Origin: Chloroflexota bacterium
GTDB lineage: Bacteria; Chloroflexota; Dehalococcoidia; JACQGW01
DNA: 28,331 bases
Reading direction: 5' to 3'
Assembly: GCA_016199325.1 (NCBI GenBank)
Contig: JACQGW010000355.1
Span: 1 to 28,331, forward strand
Part shown: in pieces, positions 7,216-15,841 of the stretch
Numbering within the stretch: the first letter of the stretch is position 1
Layout: each line of letters starts with the position of its first letter
The notes under the pieces: model-generated
Database searches by the model: none
The model's input: the letters and a program-made list of their open reading frames with translations, nothing else
Told to the model about the DNA's origin: nothing
Translations under genes and position numbers: made by a program

Positions 7216-8324
7216 CAGAGCACCTTCCTTCCCTGGAGCAAGGCTACGCCTATCTGCAACGCGGCCTCGCGGACTCGTCGGTCACGGGGATCGTTGGATT
7301 GCTCGATCAGCGTCGCCATCCTTCGGATGAACTGGCCGATGACGAGCTTTTCGGGGAAAGCTGCCAGCTCCTCGGGCGACAGCGTCGGATGCGACCGGTC
7401 CTCCACCTTCAGGGCGAAGAACGCACCGGAGAGATCTCGCGAGAGATCCGTGGGGTCGAGCACAAGGCCCAACGACCGGAGTCCGGTCAAGACGACGGAG
7501 AGCACCAGATCAGGATCGCTCAGACCACGGATGCGCTCTCTGACCTCCTCAACGGTTTGGAGGCCATCCAGGGCAACGCTCTCCTTCCTGTACTTGCGCC
7601 TGCCGATGGCTCGTTGCTCGAGCGTGACTCCTGCGTGGGCGAGATCGACCAGCAGAGCGAATCCATGCTCACCATCGGCAAGAAGCTCCGGCGGGCCGCA
7701 GTAGCACGCCTTCCCCGTCGGCGTCGGGCACTCCTGATAGCGATGCCAGTGCCCCAGCGCGACGTAGTCCATGGCCGCGGCGGAGAGGTCCGACGGCGAG
7801 ATGGGGAAGTCGTTCTCGGTTCCCGGCATCACCAGCGAGCCGTGCGCCATCGCGACGTTGAAGCGGGTGGCCGGGTTTCTGGTGATCCCCTCGAGTGGGC
7901 TCGTCACGGACGTCTTTGTCAGGTTGGCCCGGCCATGGACCGTCAGGTCGAGTGCGTCCAGGTCGAACGCACGCTGACGCCCGTCAAAGACGTGGATGTG
8001 CGACCCGTCCGATCCGGCAATGTCTACCTTCCGATAGATCGAGCCCTCGTCGAGGCAATCGTGGGTGCCTGGCAGGATGAACACCGGGACGGTCAGGCGC
8101 CGGAGCTGCGCTCGCACCAGGTCAATGGTATCCTGGGACGGCCAGTTGCTGTCGAAGAGGTCGCCTGCCACCAGCACGGCGTCGACTCGTTCGGCCAGGG
8201 CGAGGTCGACGAGCGCCCGAAATGTCTGCTTGAGCTGGGTTCTCTGCTCTCCGCCTTTGCTTCCAAGCCATCCGAATGGCTTGTCGAGATGGATGTCGGC
8301 AACGTGAAGCAGCCTTGGCGACAT
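7215..8324 (-). CDS. Mre11/SbcD-like metallophosphoesterase (YhaO type)
   Basis: A 369-residue DNA exonuclease-like phosphoesterase, partner of the ATPase encoded next. The five metal-binding motifs are visible: DIH (Asp10, His12), GDLFD (54-58), GTHD (86-89), AHGS, and GHWH in ALGHWHR. A YCGPPE segment resembling the capping region follows. Motif III has Thr where classical Mre11 has Asn (GNHD); I believe this variant occurs in this subfamily, so loss of activity should not be assumed. A C-terminal domain of about 130 residues follows. The ATG at 8324 is chosen because the protein starts MSPRLLHVADIH there; a longer frame would overlap the upstream gene and adds nothing conserved. It lies 17 bases after the helicase-nuclease stop and overlaps the next gene. 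Confidence 0.88.
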   Translation of the reverse strand: MSPRLLHVADIHLDKPFGWLGSKGGEQRTQLKQTFRALVDLALAERVDAVLVAGDLFDSNWPSQDTIDLVRAQLRRLTVPVFILPGTHDCLDEGSIYRKVDIAGSDGSHIHVFDGRQRAFDLDALDLTVHGRANLTKTSVTSPLEGITRNPATRFNVAMAHGSLVMPGTENDFPISPSDLSAAAMDYVALGHWHRYQECPTPTGKACYCGPPELLADGEHGFALLVDLAHAGVTLEQRAIGRRKYRKESVALDGLQTVEEVRERIRGLSDPDLVLSVVLTGLRSLGLVLDPTDLSRDLSGAFFALKVEDRSHPTLSPEELAAFPEKLVIGQFIRRMATLIEQSNDPRDRRVREAALQIGVALLQGRKVL

Positions 8325-8341
8325 GGCGTCGGTCACCCCCG

Positions 8342-11300
8342 TCAGGATTCTGCGCGAAGATGGGCGCACAGGTGGCCGTAGTCGCACCCCGTGCAAAGCG
8401 GTGAGTCCGTTTTCGCCGGGTATTGACCCTGACCGATGGCGAGGAGCGCCGCCTCCGATTCGCCGAGGAGGTGATCCATCTCCGCGTCGTCGAAGTGGAG
8501 CGCTAGATCGCGGCCGTCTCGGAGGAAGAAGAGATGCCCTGTGATCCTCTCAGCCGGTATGTGCCAGGTCTCTCGCACGCCCAACACATAGAGCGCAAGC
8601 TGGAGCCGATAGGCCCTGGCCGCCTCGGGCGACGCCGCCCCGCTCTTGAAGTCGACGACCTCCCACCGATCGGGTCCTGGCCGATCGCCGGGCAAGCGAT
8701 CGATGCGATCGATTCGGCCGTGCAGGCTCCCGGTTGGAAGCAGCACCTGGAACGGCCATTCGACATAGGCGGGCGACCTCGTCCCGTAGACGCTGGCACG
8801 GTACGTGGCCAACAGCTCCTCCATGCCTCCGTGTCCGGACATGGCTGCGTGTCCGCCATGGACGATCGTCTCGACGATTGCCTCGACCTGCTCCTCAGTG
8901 GGCCGCGCCTCTGGCTCGTCCGGCGAGCCATCGCCCATACTCGTGGGAGCGGGGCCGACCGTGGGCCGGCTGAGCTCTTCGATCCGTCGGTGGACCTCTT
9001 GCCCCAGGGTGGCCCAGGGCGACGGCCGCGTCGGGAGCCGGTCGACGTAGACATATCGGTACTGCCGGGGGCAAACGAGGTACAGCATGAGTCCCGAACA
9101 AGAGACGGCGACCTTCCTGACCGAAGCCTCGACGTCCTGACGTTGGGCCAGGCCCGCGAGGTGAGCGTCGACCTCGGAGCGGAGCACCGTCCAACGGCCG
9201 CCGCCCTCCCGCTGGGTCACCTCCTCGATCCAGGTCGAAGGGGGGTGTCTGGACAGAAGGATCGCCTCGGCGCTCAACTCCGATGGCCGCTCCTCAGCGG
9301 CCATGGTCTCGCTCGTGGCCCCGACCACGTTTGGGTTGTCGTCGGGACATTCCTCTTCGCCCAGGTCCTGCGAAAGTCCACTGCCGGCGACGACTTCCCA
9401 GAACTCCGAGGCCTGGCGCAGCCGCTTCGTCGTGCCGTACCAGTGGGCGCGAGTGAAGTAGAGCTGCCGTTCGGCTCGGGTGATCGCGACGTAGAGCAGT
9501 CTCCGCTCCTCGTCCAGTCGAAGCTCCTGCTCGGCCTGCTTCCGCTGCTCGATGGCCGCCTTCAAGTCCTTTTCGGTCCGGACCGCCGTCAGATCAAAAC
9601 CGGGCAAATACGTGACGTCGCCGCGCAGGTCTCGGGGGATCTCGTACCACTTGTCGGTCTCGTCGCGACCCGCCGTCGGGAAAACCCGCTCCGCCAGGCC
9701 GGGGACGAAGACGATGGGGAACTCCAATCCTTTGGCCTGGTGGACTGTCATGACCTTGACCGTGTCGGTCTCCTCGTCGACGGGGCGGACTTCGCCTTCC
9801 TCCTCGCCTGATTCCAGAGCGTACCGGACGTACTCGATGAAACCCGCAAGACTTCCACCACCGGCGCTCTCGCCGAACTCCTGCGCCATCTCAGCAAGCT
9901 TCGTCAGGTTGAGCAGCGCCACCCGCGCGTCGAAGCCCCCCTGGACGTGGAGCTCCCGACGGTAACCGGTGCCTTCGATGATTCGCTCAACGAGCTCGCC
10001 GACGGATACCCGTTGCCGAAGCCGCTCGTAGCGCTGCACTTCGGAGCGAAGTGAGACGAGCCTGACCCTTGCATCGGGAGGAAGCCCCGAGACTCCCTCG
10101 ACGTGGAGGATGGCGTCCAGGAGATGCAGCCGGGCTTCCTTCGCCTTCCCACTGCCATGCCTCCCCCGGTCGCCATTCCGGCGATAGACCCACCGACTGA
10201 GATGGAAGACGTCGCGGCTGGAGAGCTTCCACCGACGAGAGCGCACGATCCGAGCGATGGCGAGGTCGTCGGCAGGATCGGCGAGCACGCGCAGGTAGGA
10301 AACAATGTCGCGAATCTCCCACCGACCGTAGAAGCCTGTCCCGCCGATGAGCTCGTAGGGGATGCCGGCCGATTCGAGAGCTCGGCCGACTGGCTCGAAG
10401 AGGCTCCGCTTCCGGCAGAGGACTGCAAAGGCACCGTACCCCCGTTTCCTGCCAGGGAGCTCACGGGCCTCGGCCACGAGCTCCACGATCTTCCGAGCGA
10501 TCCACCACGCCTCGGACCGATCGGAGGCAGCGACGTGATGGCCCATGGTCGCCTTACCTTCGAGGTGCTTCTCGTGGTAGGTGAGCGCCTTCTGGTGGCG
10601 GTCCTGTACCGCCGAGATAGCACGATTTGCGAGATCCAGGATCGGCGGGAAGGATCGCCTGTTCTTCGTGAGCGGAGTCCGCTTCACCTGGTCTTCAGCG
10701 AAGATGCTCTCCTCGTGGAAATGAAGAATGTTCTGGACGACGGCGCCTCGCCAGCGATAGATCGCCTGGTCATCGTCGCCGATGACCATAATCTCCGGCC
10801 TTTTCGGATCGAGGAGCTCCAACAGAAGGACCCGCTGCGCATGGTTCGTGTCCTGATACTCGTCGACGAAGACGAATCGATACCGCTGGCGGTAGATGTC
10901 CCGGACTTCGGGATGCTCACGCAAGAGCTGCACCGGCAGGGAGAGGTGGTCGCCGAAGTCGACGACACTGCGCTCGTGTTTAGCCTCTTCGTACCGGCGG
11001 TAGGCGGCGGCGACCTCCCGCACCTGGGCAAGCCGCTTGCCAGCGTACTCGGCTGCGGGAGCAGACAGCGTCGAGACGTCATGGGACTCGGCGTAGCGTT
11101 CGAGGTCGTCGGGGCCAACCAGATGGTCCTTGCACTGAGAGAACAGGTGAAGGAGGTGGCCGAAAATCGACCCCACCGGACCGGTAAGCTCGACCGCATC
11201 GAAGGAGAGCTCGCCGAAGATGGTGGAGAGGATCTGCCAGGCCGACGGGGTGGTTAGCACCGCCGGGGGGCGGTCGAAGCCGAGCCGGAGAAGGTTCTCG

Positions 11301-11596
11301 CGGATCACGAGCCCGCCGAACGAATGAAATGTACCGATCGTCGTCTCCCGTGCCGCTTCGGCCCGCCCCTGTCTCCCAAGGACGTCGCCCAACCGCTCTG
11401 CCATCTCGGTCGCCGCCCTGTCGGTGAAGGTCAGAGCAAGCACCTCGCCCGGCTGGGCGACGCCCGACGCGATGGCCTGGGCGATCCGGTGGGTGAGCAC
11501 CGTCGTCTTGCCGGTGCCGGCACCGGCGAGCACGAGCAGCGGGCTCGGATAGGTGAGCGCGATCTCCTGCTCGGGCGTCGGGATGAATTCGCTCAT
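8342..11596 (-). CDS. UvrD-type helicase with C-terminal Fe-S PD-(D/E)XK nuclease (AdnB/AddA-like)
   Basis: A 1,084-residue helicase-nuclease. The superfamily 1A motor is complete: Walker A GAGTGKT (25-31), motif Ia LTFTDRAATEM, motif II DEYQD (245-249), motif III GDDDQAIYRWRGA, motif V TVHQAKGLEFPIVFVPGL and motif VI LLYVAITRAERQLY. The C-terminal nuclease has a leading Cys (YLVCPRQYRY), GQEVHRRIEEL, RIDRIDRL, VVDFKSG (catalytic Asp982 and Lys984), the QLALY motif and a Cys trio CTGCDYGHLC (1068, 1071, 1077). This four-Cys arrangement fits the 4Fe-4S nuclease of AddB, AdnA/B and Cas4. The ATG at 11596 follows a GGGGGGAG site. With its upstream neighbour it forms a pair in which both subunits have motor and nuclease, as in AdnAB. 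RecBCD-like resection of DNA ends is inferred. Confidence 0.9.
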   Translation of the reverse strand: MSEFIPTPEQEIALTYPSPLLVLAGAGTGKTTVLTHRIAQAIASGVAQPGEVLALTFTDRAATEMAERLGDVLGRQGRAEAARETTIGTFHSFGGLVIRENLLRLGFDRPPAVLTTPSAWQILSTIFGELSFDAVELTGPVGSIFGHLLHLFSQCKDHLVGPDDLERYAESHDVSTLSAPAAEYAGKRLAQVREVAAAYRRYEEAKHERSVVDFGDHLSLPVQLLREHPEVRDIYRQRYRFVFVDEYQDTNHAQRVLLLELLDPKRPEIMVIGDDDQAIYRWRGAVVQNILHFHEESIFAEDQVKRTPLTKNRRSFPPILDLANRAISAVQDRHQKALTYHEKHLEGKATMGHHVAASDRSEAWWIARKIVELVAEARELPGRKRGYGAFAVLCRKRSLFEPVGRALESAGIPYELIGGTGFYGRWEIRDIVSYLRVLADPADDLAIARIVRSRRWKLSSRDVFHLSRWVYRRNGDRGRHGSGKAKEARLHLLDAILHVEGVSGLPPDARVRLVSLRSEVQRYERLRQRVSVGELVERIIEGTGYRRELHVQGGFDARVALLNLTKLAEMAQEFGESAGGGSLAGFIEYVRYALESGEEEGEVRPVDEETDTVKVMTVHQAKGLEFPIVFVPGLAERVFPTAGRDETDKWYEIPRDLRGDVTYLPGFDLTAVRTEKDLKAAIEQRKQAEQELRLDEERRLLYVAITRAERQLYFTRAHWYGTTKRLRQASEFWEVVAGSGLSQDLGEEECPDDNPNVVGATSETMAAEERPSELSAEAILLSRHPPSTWIEEVTQREGGGRWTVLRSEVDAHLAGLAQRQDVEASVRKVAVSCSGLMLYLVCPRQYRYVYVDRLPTRPSPWATLGQEVHRRIEELSRPTVGPAPTSMGDGSPDEPEARPTEEQVEAIVETIVHGGHAAMSGHGGMEELLATYRASVYGTRSPAYVEWPFQVLLPTGSLHGRIDRIDRLPGDRPGPDRWEVVDFKSGAASPEAARAYRLQLALYVLGVRETWHIPAERITGHLFFLRDGRDLALHFDDAEMDHLLGESEAALLAIGQGQYPAKTDSPLCTGCDYGHLCAHLRAES

Positions 11597-11620
11597 CGTC
11601 GGCTCCCCCCGTTGGCTCGC

Positions 11621-14600
11621 CTACTCATTGCCGGCCTCCCGCTCCGCTTCAGGACACACCCAGGTGAACCCGCAGAAACGGCAGGGATCATTGCGCAGGG
11701 CGCGGTCAAGCTCCATCGGATCCAGGTCGGGAAGCTCCCGAGGGATAGATCGGTGCGCGGGGAATCGCTCGGCCAGGATGGCATCGGCATAGTATCTGAC
11801 CCGCGTTTTGAGCCAGTCCCTGCTGTCGCCGGCCGGCGCGTGGCCCCGTTTGCCATCCGCCCTCGGTCCGATGCTCTTGAGGTACAGGTAGCTTACCCGG
11901 GTAGGCTGCCCCAGGCCCCGGAGCTCCTCGTCCTCAAAGAAGGCGAGGTCGTACAGCGCGAGCTGCAGATCGAGCTTCGCCTCGTCTTTCGACATCGCCG
12001 ATCCGGTCTTGTAGTCGATGAGCTCCAGCCCGCCCTCTGGCAACCGGTCGACGCGGTCGATGAGACCGCTGATCATGTGCGACCCGAAGGCGAACTGGAA
12101 GGGACGCTCGACCGCGACGGTCGGACCCGACTGACCGTAGCGCGCGAAGTAGACGTCCAGCATCTCGTCCAGCGCCTTCCGCGCCTGGCGCGCGAGAGGC
12201 CGATACAGGAACGCGGTCTCGTCAAATCGGCGATTCAGGGTCTCTCCGAGTGCCTGACGGGTCCTGGGGAGCGGAGAGTCCGGACGGTGATACTCTTCAA
12301 GCACCTGATGGATCAGGTTGCCGACGGTCAGGGCCGGCCCCTCGGGCTCGGTCAGTCGCCAGTGGTAGCCGAACTGATAGGCGAGCGGGCAATCTCGATA
12401 GGCGCCGAGGCGGGTAGCCGAGAGGTGGAGGCTGCCGTCGGGGAAGGGCGGAGCCGCCCCAACCGTCTCACCGATATTCCCCCACCACTCGGCGGGTCGC
12501 ACCGCCTCCGGCCACCTCCTGCGCATCTCGTGGAGCGCATACAGTCCCTGCGCCTGGAGCAGCGGCTCAGCCGATCGCAGGAGTCGCCGGTAGTGGAGAA
12601 CTGCGGCGTCGACTTCGAGCGGAAGGGGCTCCACAGCATCTCCGATGATGACGTCGACGGCGGGGCATCCGGTAACCGCATCCAGGAACCGGGATGGAAG
12701 CTCGGCCGAAGCCCCGTCGGCACCGCGGCGGCTACACGACAGGTAGAGCCCGCGACAGGCGCGTGAGACGGCGACGTGGAAGACCCGACGCTCCTCCGCA
12801 GCGTGGCGGGCATGGCGGCGCGCGATCAACTCCGCGGCCGCAGCGGACAGCGGCCCATCCGGAGCCTCGGGGAGATCGCGCGCCAGGAGGGGATCGAGGT
12901 CGAGAGGCGAATGGCACAGCGGGAAGGCGCCTTCGGTCAGGCCCGGGAGGAAGACGACTTCCCACTCCTGCCCCTTGGCCTGATGAACCGTCGTCATCAG
13001 CACGCCGTGACTCTCCGGCGATGATGAGGCAACGTGGTCGAAGTAGCCGGTATCCAGCAAGTCGACTGCATCCGCCAGCCCGATGAACCGCCGTCGGCCG
13101 ATTCCGGCGACTTCGTTGAGCAGGGCCGCGTAGGCTGCCGAGGCCTGGCCGCCCGCCAGCGCATCGTCGCGGAACGCCGGGAACAACCGCCAGATCTCCC
13201 AGAGCAGGCTTGGCGCGCCCCAGGCGAGTTTCGACCGCAAGTCGGCAAGCCGGTCCAGTAGCGCGGTCAGTGCCGATCGGACATCCTCGTCGAGCACAAG
13301 ATCGTCGAGGCCATCGGCCTCCAGATGGGCGACGTCTCGCTCTGCGAGGGCGGCTGCCCGTCGCACGGCAGTCAAGCCGAAGGGCGGCAGACCACTGAGG
13401 GGAGAGTCGAGGACCCTGAGGAAGGCCAGGTCCGCGGTGGCGCGACGAACCGACTCCAGGAGCCCGATGCTCCCATCGGCGCCGTCAGTCGTTGCCATCG
13501 ACCGGTCGGCATGGCCCGCGGTCTCCTGCCGTGAAGCCAGGAGGTACCGCAGGAGGTCGGCAGTCGCCTGGAGGAGTGGATCGGCGAGAACGCGCTTGCC
13601 CGACTGGACCCGATGCGGGATGTCCCGGCGCGCAAGCTCGGCAGCGATGAGCCTGGCGACCGGTGCCGCAAGAGCGCGCACGAGGATCGCGATCCGAGCG
13701 GGGCGCGTGCCGGCTCGGATGAGGCTCGCGACCTGGTCGGCGATCCATCGGGCCTCATCCGAGGGATAGGTGGAGGGCCGGAGCACGGCGAATCCTGTGT
13801 CACCACCGGGGTCGCCGGCCTGCGTCGGGATCCCATCGGGCCGAGTAACCGCGTCTCCTTCCAGGCTCATCGTGATGCTGTTCGGCCGCACGGACCGGAC
13901 AAGCTCGGCAGGGCGTTCCGCCGATCGGTGATTCTCGGCGGAGGTGACAAGCCGTGCTCCGAGCTGCCCGGCGCAACCCAGGAGATAGGTCGGGCTGCCG
14001 CTCCGGAAGCTGTTGATTGCCTGCTCGGGATCGCCCGCGACCACCAGGTCGGATTCCTCATCCAGAAGGTGGCAGAGCAGATCGACTTGGGCGGCATTGG
14101 CATCTTCGAGCTCGTCAACCAGGATGTGGCGGTACGTCCGGCGCTCGTACTTGGCGATCTCCGGTCGGGCGGCAAGAAGACGGACGACGTCCGCCAGTAG
14201 CTGCCCGAAGTCGACAGCTCCCTCGCCCCGCAGGCGCGCCTGGAAGCGGATCACGAACTCGATGAGGTCCTCCAGCTCGGGCTGCCCCCAGACCAGGACG
14301 CGCCGCCGCAGATCGGTCGGGTCGAGGCCGTTTTCGGCAGCGCCGATCGCCAGGTCGCGTGCGAGCTTCCAGAGGGCATCGCTACCGATTGCTCGCCCCA
14401 GGTGAGGCCACTGGTCCGGGCTCTCGGCGGCCAGGGCAAGACGGAGGGTGTGAAAGTGGCGCGCCGTGGTCAGCACCTGGGGGAGCCTGCGGTAGCCGAG
14501 CTCCCGGTAGTGCCGGCGCTGGATCGCCAGGGCGAGGCCGTGGAAGGAAGCTGCGACGGGTGCCACCGTGTTCCCAAGACGGCTGCGGACATGATTGCCG

Positions 14601-14812
14601 AGGGCGAGGGCGACCCGGCGGGACGGCGCCAGCAGGAGCAGTTGATCGGCTCGCGCGATACCGCGCTCGACGAGTCTGACCGCTCGCTCGCCAAGCACCA
14701 GGGTCTTGCCGGCGCCCGCCCGTGCCAGGAACACCTGCCGCCCCGGCGGTGCCTCGATGACCTCACGCTGAACTTCGGTCAGCGTGAGCTCACGTGTCTC
14801 GGTCCTCAGCAT
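11621..14812 (-). CDS. UvrD-type helicase with C-terminal Fe-S PD-(D/E)XK nuclease (AdnA/AddB-like)
   Basis: A 1,063-residue partner of the following helicase-nuclease. The motor retains Walker A RAGAGKT (31-37) and motif III GDPEQAINSFRSGSP. Motif II is DELED (233-237), lacking the Gln of canonical DExQD. Motif V is TVHQAKGQEWEVVFLPGL and motif VI is VFHVAVSRACRGLYL. The nuclease has the leading Cys (YRDCPLAYQF), NLIHQVLEEYH, LIDRVDRL, LIDYKTG (Asp933, Lys935), LQLALYDLAF and CRFCGFTWVC (1044, 1047, 1053). Both active centres look intact, unlike AddB, whose motor is degenerate, so AdnAB-type is the better comparison. The ATG at 14812 overlaps the ARPP-1 stop as ATGCTGA, implying coupling, and a 24-base gap leads to the next gene. 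Confidence 0.9.
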   Translation of the reverse strand: MLRTETRELTLTEVQREVIEAPPGRQVFLARAGAGKTLVLGERAVRLVERGIARADQLLLLAPSRRVALALGNHVRSRLGNTVAPVAASFHGLALAIQRRHYRELGYRRLPQVLTTARHFHTLRLALAAESPDQWPHLGRAIGSDALWKLARDLAIGAAENGLDPTDLRRRVLVWGQPELEDLIEFVIRFQARLRGEGAVDFGQLLADVVRLLAARPEIAKYERRTYRHILVDELEDANAAQVDLLCHLLDEESDLVVAGDPEQAINSFRSGSPTYLLGCAGQLGARLVTSAENHRSAERPAELVRSVRPNSITMSLEGDAVTRPDGIPTQAGDPGGDTGFAVLRPSTYPSDEARWIADQVASLIRAGTRPARIAILVRALAAPVARLIAAELARRDIPHRVQSGKRVLADPLLQATADLLRYLLASRQETAGHADRSMATTDGADGSIGLLESVRRATADLAFLRVLDSPLSGLPPFGLTAVRRAAALAERDVAHLEADGLDDLVLDEDVRSALTALLDRLADLRSKLAWGAPSLLWEIWRLFPAFRDDALAGGQASAAYAALLNEVAGIGRRRFIGLADAVDLLDTGYFDHVASSSPESHGVLMTTVHQAKGQEWEVVFLPGLTEGAFPLCHSPLDLDPLLARDLPEAPDGPLSAAAAELIARRHARHAAEERRVFHVAVSRACRGLYLSCSRRGADGASAELPSRFLDAVTGCPAVDVIIGDAVEPLPLEVDAAVLHYRRLLRSAEPLLQAQGLYALHEMRRRWPEAVRPAEWWGNIGETVGAAPPFPDGSLHLSATRLGAYRDCPLAYQFGYHWRLTEPEGPALTVGNLIHQVLEEYHRPDSPLPRTRQALGETLNRRFDETAFLYRPLARQARKALDEMLDVYFARYGQSGPTVAVERPFQFAFGSHMISGLIDRVDRLPEGGLELIDYKTGSAMSKDEAKLDLQLALYDLAFFEDEELRGLGQPTRVSYLYLKSIGPRADGKRGHAPAGDSRDWLKTRVRYYADAILAERFPAHRSIPRELPDLDPMELDRALRNDPCRFCGFTWVCPEAEREAGNE

Positions 14813-15737
14813 TGCAGCGTCGACGCGGACGCGATGCGCTCGCCCGTCAAGCTCGCGTTACCACGAACCCGGAAGAGACCCACGTGGACGGGAATGTCCT
14901 GGTAGACGAGAGCCGAACCGACGACGCCGTCGCCGTCAAGGCGGACATCCTCGCCCAGGGCAAGAGAGGGGAAGACCTCGCAGCGCGCGCCGTGCGCGCG
15001 ATTCAGGAATCGCAAGGCACGCTCACGCGTTACCGGTGCGCCCACTTCACCGTCCAGGGCCGTCCATGCAGCGCCGCGATGAGCCCTATCGCTCCTTCGA
15101 CGTAGGGGAAGGCCCGTTCGTAGGCGGCGAGCAAGTCGTCCTGGGTGCGGTAGAGGTCGCCCATCGCTCCGGTAGACGATTCAACCAGACCGGCGGCTTG
15201 CCGCGCGGCGATACTCTCCCAGATGGCACCCTGGTCGGCCACGGCGCGGCCGCTCATCCGCAGGTTGGCCCGGACCTGCTCGTACTTGTCGCGCTTCAGG
15301 CTGTGATAGCCAAGCTCACCACTGCGAAAGCGAGGCGAGACGTCGTGCCATCGCCCGTGTTCAACGCACGAAACCGGCAGGACCACCTGCGAGTCCGCTG
15401 CCACGAGGAAGCTGGCATTCACGATCCGGTTCTGCCGGCCGCCGACGATCTCCTCACCGTCGAGCACGAGCACCATCATCCTGCCTCGATTCCGCAGGAT
15501 CAGCTCGGGCACCGTTGCCGTCGGTTTCTCGGTCACGTCGACCCACCCCTCAGTAATGGCCTCCGCGAGTGTCCAGTACTCCAGCGCTGCCCCGGCGACG
15601 TCTTCGTTGCCCGCGCCAGCCCACACCGGGAAGATCACCATCCGATCCTGTTGGTGGGCGATCCCCTCGCCGACCGCGAGGCTGCTCAGCCACCTGATCA
15701 CCAACTGTCCAGTACGCTCGGTCCTGCGTTGCTGCAT
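14806..15737 (-). pseudogene. ARPP-1 family protein, interrupted
   Basis: The first frame (15737-15030, 235 residues) reads as an ARPP-1 domain protein (a family named for association with ARG and rhodanese-phosphatase proteins in conflict systems): GALEYWTLAEAITEGWVDVTE, VLVLDGEEIVGGRQNRIVN, VLPVSCVEHGRW, SGELGYHSLKRDKYEQVRANL and GAIWESI. It ends abnormally at ALHGRPWTVKWAHR. In another frame the missing C-terminus resumes as ALDGEVGAPVTRERALRFL then ARCEVFPSLALGEDVRLDG and GSALVYQDIPVHVGLF, ending at TGA 14806 in overlap with the helicase ATG. About 30-40 residues expected between HGR and ALDGEV seem deleted, leaving a frameshift at about 15050-15070. The family's biochemical role is not known to me. 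The start at 15737 follows GGGAGAGGAG. It leads the helicase-nuclease operon. Confidence 0.75.
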
Positions 15738-15790
15738 CGCTCCTCTCCCTCTCCGGTCCTGTGCCGGCAGGCTTGATTGCGTTGTCTCAG

Positions 15791-15824
15791 AGCATAGCAG
15801 TAGCTTGCGACAGCTTGTCTGTCA
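15791..15824 (-). promoter_or_regulatory. Promoter and candidate operator of the ARPP-1/helicase-nuclease operon
   Basis: On the minus strand, TGACAGACAAGCTGTCGC (15824-15807) contains a perfect dyad GACAG-ACAAG-CTGTC and is followed by an extended -10 TGCTATGCT (hexamer at 15796-15791). The 18-base motif matches 14 of 18 positions with the one at the WYL gene promoter (17011-16994). A shared site at both promoters, beside a DNA-binding regulator, suggests control by that regulator. This is inference. Confidence 0.5.
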
Positions 15825-15841
15825 CACCGACGGACGGGATC

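Noticed and set aside
11324..12766. Long open frame on the plus strand (480 codons) opposite the helicase-nuclease genes
   Set aside because: It is antisense to well-supported coding DNA, has no family motifs and is expected from high GC at third codon positions. The same applies to plus-strand frames at 2993-3982, 7299-8381, 8534-9811, 10103-11257 and 18380-19501.
14784..15776. Plus-strand frame across the ARPP-1 region
   Set aside because: The minus strand carries family motifs, a ribosome-binding site and an overlap with the next gene; the plus frame has none.
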